DNA from: Planctomycetaceae bacterium
Lineage (GTDB): Bacteria > Planctomycetota > Planctomycetia > Planctomycetales > Planctomycetaceae
Reading direction: 5' to 3'
DNA length: 64,000 bases
Assembly: GCA_947476295.1 (NCBI GenBank)
Contig: CANJQC010000010.1
Coordinates: forward strand, 1 to 64,000
Under the pieces are notes generated by a model. The model did not search any database, was not told where the DNA came from, and saw only the letters and a program-made list of their open reading frames with translations. Both the position numbers and the translations under genes were made by a program. Position 1 is the stretch's first letter, and the number at the start of each line of letters is the position of its first letter. This document shows, in pieces, positions 62,899 to 64,000 of this stretch.

Positions 62899-63640
62899 CT
62901 TCGATTTTCTTACCACCCACATGTGTCACGGCACAATCAACTCTGCCAGGAACGCGACCAGCGTCGCCGAATGTCCGGCACACAATTGTTGTCATACAAC
63001 GACAAGAATTCCACTTCTTGTATTGAACTTCTGGTCATCCGCGAAATCCTGCCACCGGTTCGACACGCAAAAATCAACTACGCCGGTCGCGATGCGAGAA
63101 GCTGCCCGACGATGGCAATCTGCGTTAAATCCAGAAAAATGCCGCTAAACCAGCATTTTTCGAATCGGATGCCACGGACTTTTGCAGGCCCATAGCGGTT
63201 GACATCCCGATCGGTACTCAGTTTTTCTTGGGGTGCGCCGTTGCCACGGCGGCCCCTGGCTTTGTTGTAAAACCCAGTTGGAGTTGAGTGCGCATGCAAA
63301 AGAAGTGGGTAACGGCAAGCTCGGCAAGCAGTGCCGACAGAATTGCTGCGATCTGTGCAATCGTGCAGATCGTTTCAAATCGTTTCAATTCATTTTGGTG
63401 AGTTTAGTGAACAGGTTATGCTCTCTGTCCGCGTCAATTGTTTTGGATTTGGACGACACTTATCAATTCGCAGGATATGTTTCCGGAGAGTCGCAACAGG
63501 TCTTGCGCTACGCTCGGGGTATACCCGGACGCTGGCGAACTGTTTCGATTCCGGTAACGACTTTCGGCGTGTCAAAGATGCCATTTAAACGGGGTGTTGC
63601 TGCTTCATGGTTCCGCCGTTTACGCCCGCAAAGACTCACA
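62899..63640 (+). other. Upstream region of the Wzz-like gene
   Basis: No gene recognised in about 740 bases. CGATCTG at 63349-63355 and CAGATCG at 63366-63372 form an inverted repeat about 270 bases before the start at 63641, followed directly by a short direct repeat (TCGTTTCAA twice). These could be operator-like but nothing decides it. Confidence 0.45.
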
Positions 63641-64000
63641 ATGAAAACCACTCAGGAATTCCCCAACGTCAACACTGCCAGCGCGCCGCCCAGAGTCAGA
63701 AGTCGTCCGGGCGGCGCAGTATTGCCGAGAGCCAGTTCTGGCGGACGTGAACTGACGGCCATGGGAATGCTGACGTGTCTGCGGCGGCGCTGGGTGCTGA
63801 CACTGGTGCTGGCGATTCCCGCTGCGTTGCTGGCCAGCGCGATTGTTTGCGAAGTTGTCCCGGCAAAGTACGAATCGTCGGCCATCCTGAAGATTCAGCA
63901 ATACGAGCAGATTGTCGCATTTGACAACGCCAAACAACGCAGTACGGAATTCCTGACGTACCGCGATACGCAGAAAGGGTTCATCAAAAGCCGAGCCGTT
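63641..64000 (+). CDS. Wzz-type polysaccharide chain-length/export protein (N-terminal part)
   Basis: The first 120 codons are in the window. After a basic, disordered N-terminus, the segment LTAMGMLTCLRRRWVLTLVL leads into a membrane helix (AIPAALLASAIVCEVV), followed by PAKYESSAILKIQQYEQIV. This is the Wzz domain opening (basic residues, helix, Y-x-S-x-A-x-L) found in chain-length determinants and in the exopolysaccharide-transport kinases. The rest, including any BY-kinase domain, lies beyond the right edge. The start lacks a strong ribosome site; an ATG at 63607 is out of frame. Confidence 0.75.
   Translation, partial: MKTTQEFPNVNTASAPPRVRSRPGGAVLPRASSGGRELTAMGMLTCLRRRWVLTLVLAIPAALLASAIVCEVVPAKYESSAILKIQQYEQIVAFDNAKQRSTEFLTYRDTQKGFIKSRAV

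Noticed and set aside
63331-63588. 85-codon plus-strand frame before the Wzz-like gene
   Set aside because: No ribosome site and an amino-acid composition rich in Arg, Cys and Phe typical of non-coding sequence.

Overview
The window reads as chromosomal DNA of a planctomycete (Planctomycetota, probably order Planctomycetales). This is inferred from gene content: two DUF1501 (Tat-exported, sulfatase-fold-like) proteins, a sulfatase relic, two proteins with LEPR-XLL-like N-terminal motifs (one giant), a very large secreted PQQ-type beta-propeller protein, a GxxExxY-family nuclease-like gene, secreted PDZ and cyclophilin proteins and many long hypothetical secreted proteins. No rRNA, tRNA, CRISPR array or prophage was seen.

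Layout. 1-11822 (minus) is the N-terminal 3,940 codons of one giant repetitive surface protein that runs off the left edge. 11823-15750 is a decayed zone: short repeats, the 3' end of a group II intron (domain V), a doubly truncated FAD/NAD disulfide oxidoreductase and a 5'-truncated sulfatase carrying an amber codon where the family has Trp. 15752-18618 carries two secreted proteins, followed by about 950 bases with little in them. 19573-23186 is a compact plus-strand group (PhyH dioxygenase, YceH/DUF480, UbiD decarboxylase). 23315-23930 is a compact cassette: a GxxExxY PD-(D/E)XK-like gene tightly bracketed by two near-identical 92-93 bp palindromes. This is the best candidate in the window for an uncharacterised mobile or self-maintaining element.

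24119-31854 holds a DUF4375 protein, an orphan DUF1501 protein, a patatin phospholipase, a sodium:solute symporter and a GT-C membrane glycosyltransferase. 32053-37282 is a plus-strand directon: PDZ protein, YpsA/SLOG-like protein, two Nudix hydrolases and a secreted alpha/beta-hydrolase-like protein that lacks the expected nucleophile. 37463-42489 has a second orphan DUF1501 protein and a two-gene ABC exporter whose permease contains a large predicted beta-propeller. 42560-48904 has a lipoprotein, a charge-segregated low-complexity protein with a 36-bp coding repeat, a LEPR-like RTX/cyclophilin protein and a nucleoside-sugar epimerase-like protein. 48957-57136 contains the 1.5k-residue PQQ-propeller protein, two small hypotheticals and a TolC-like lipoprotein with a duplicated tail. 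57895-62898 has an SF1B helicase with a C10 tract, a DUF3127 protein, a periplasmic cyclophilin and a secreted hypothetical. At the right edge a Wzz-type polysaccharide chain-length/export protein begins.

Functionally the window is dominated by envelope biology: surface adhesin-like proteins, secreted folding and propeller proteins, efflux and export, glycosyl transfer and polysaccharide export. A small nucleotide-housekeeping cluster (SLOG plus two Nudix) and a few mobile or decaying elements are interspersed.
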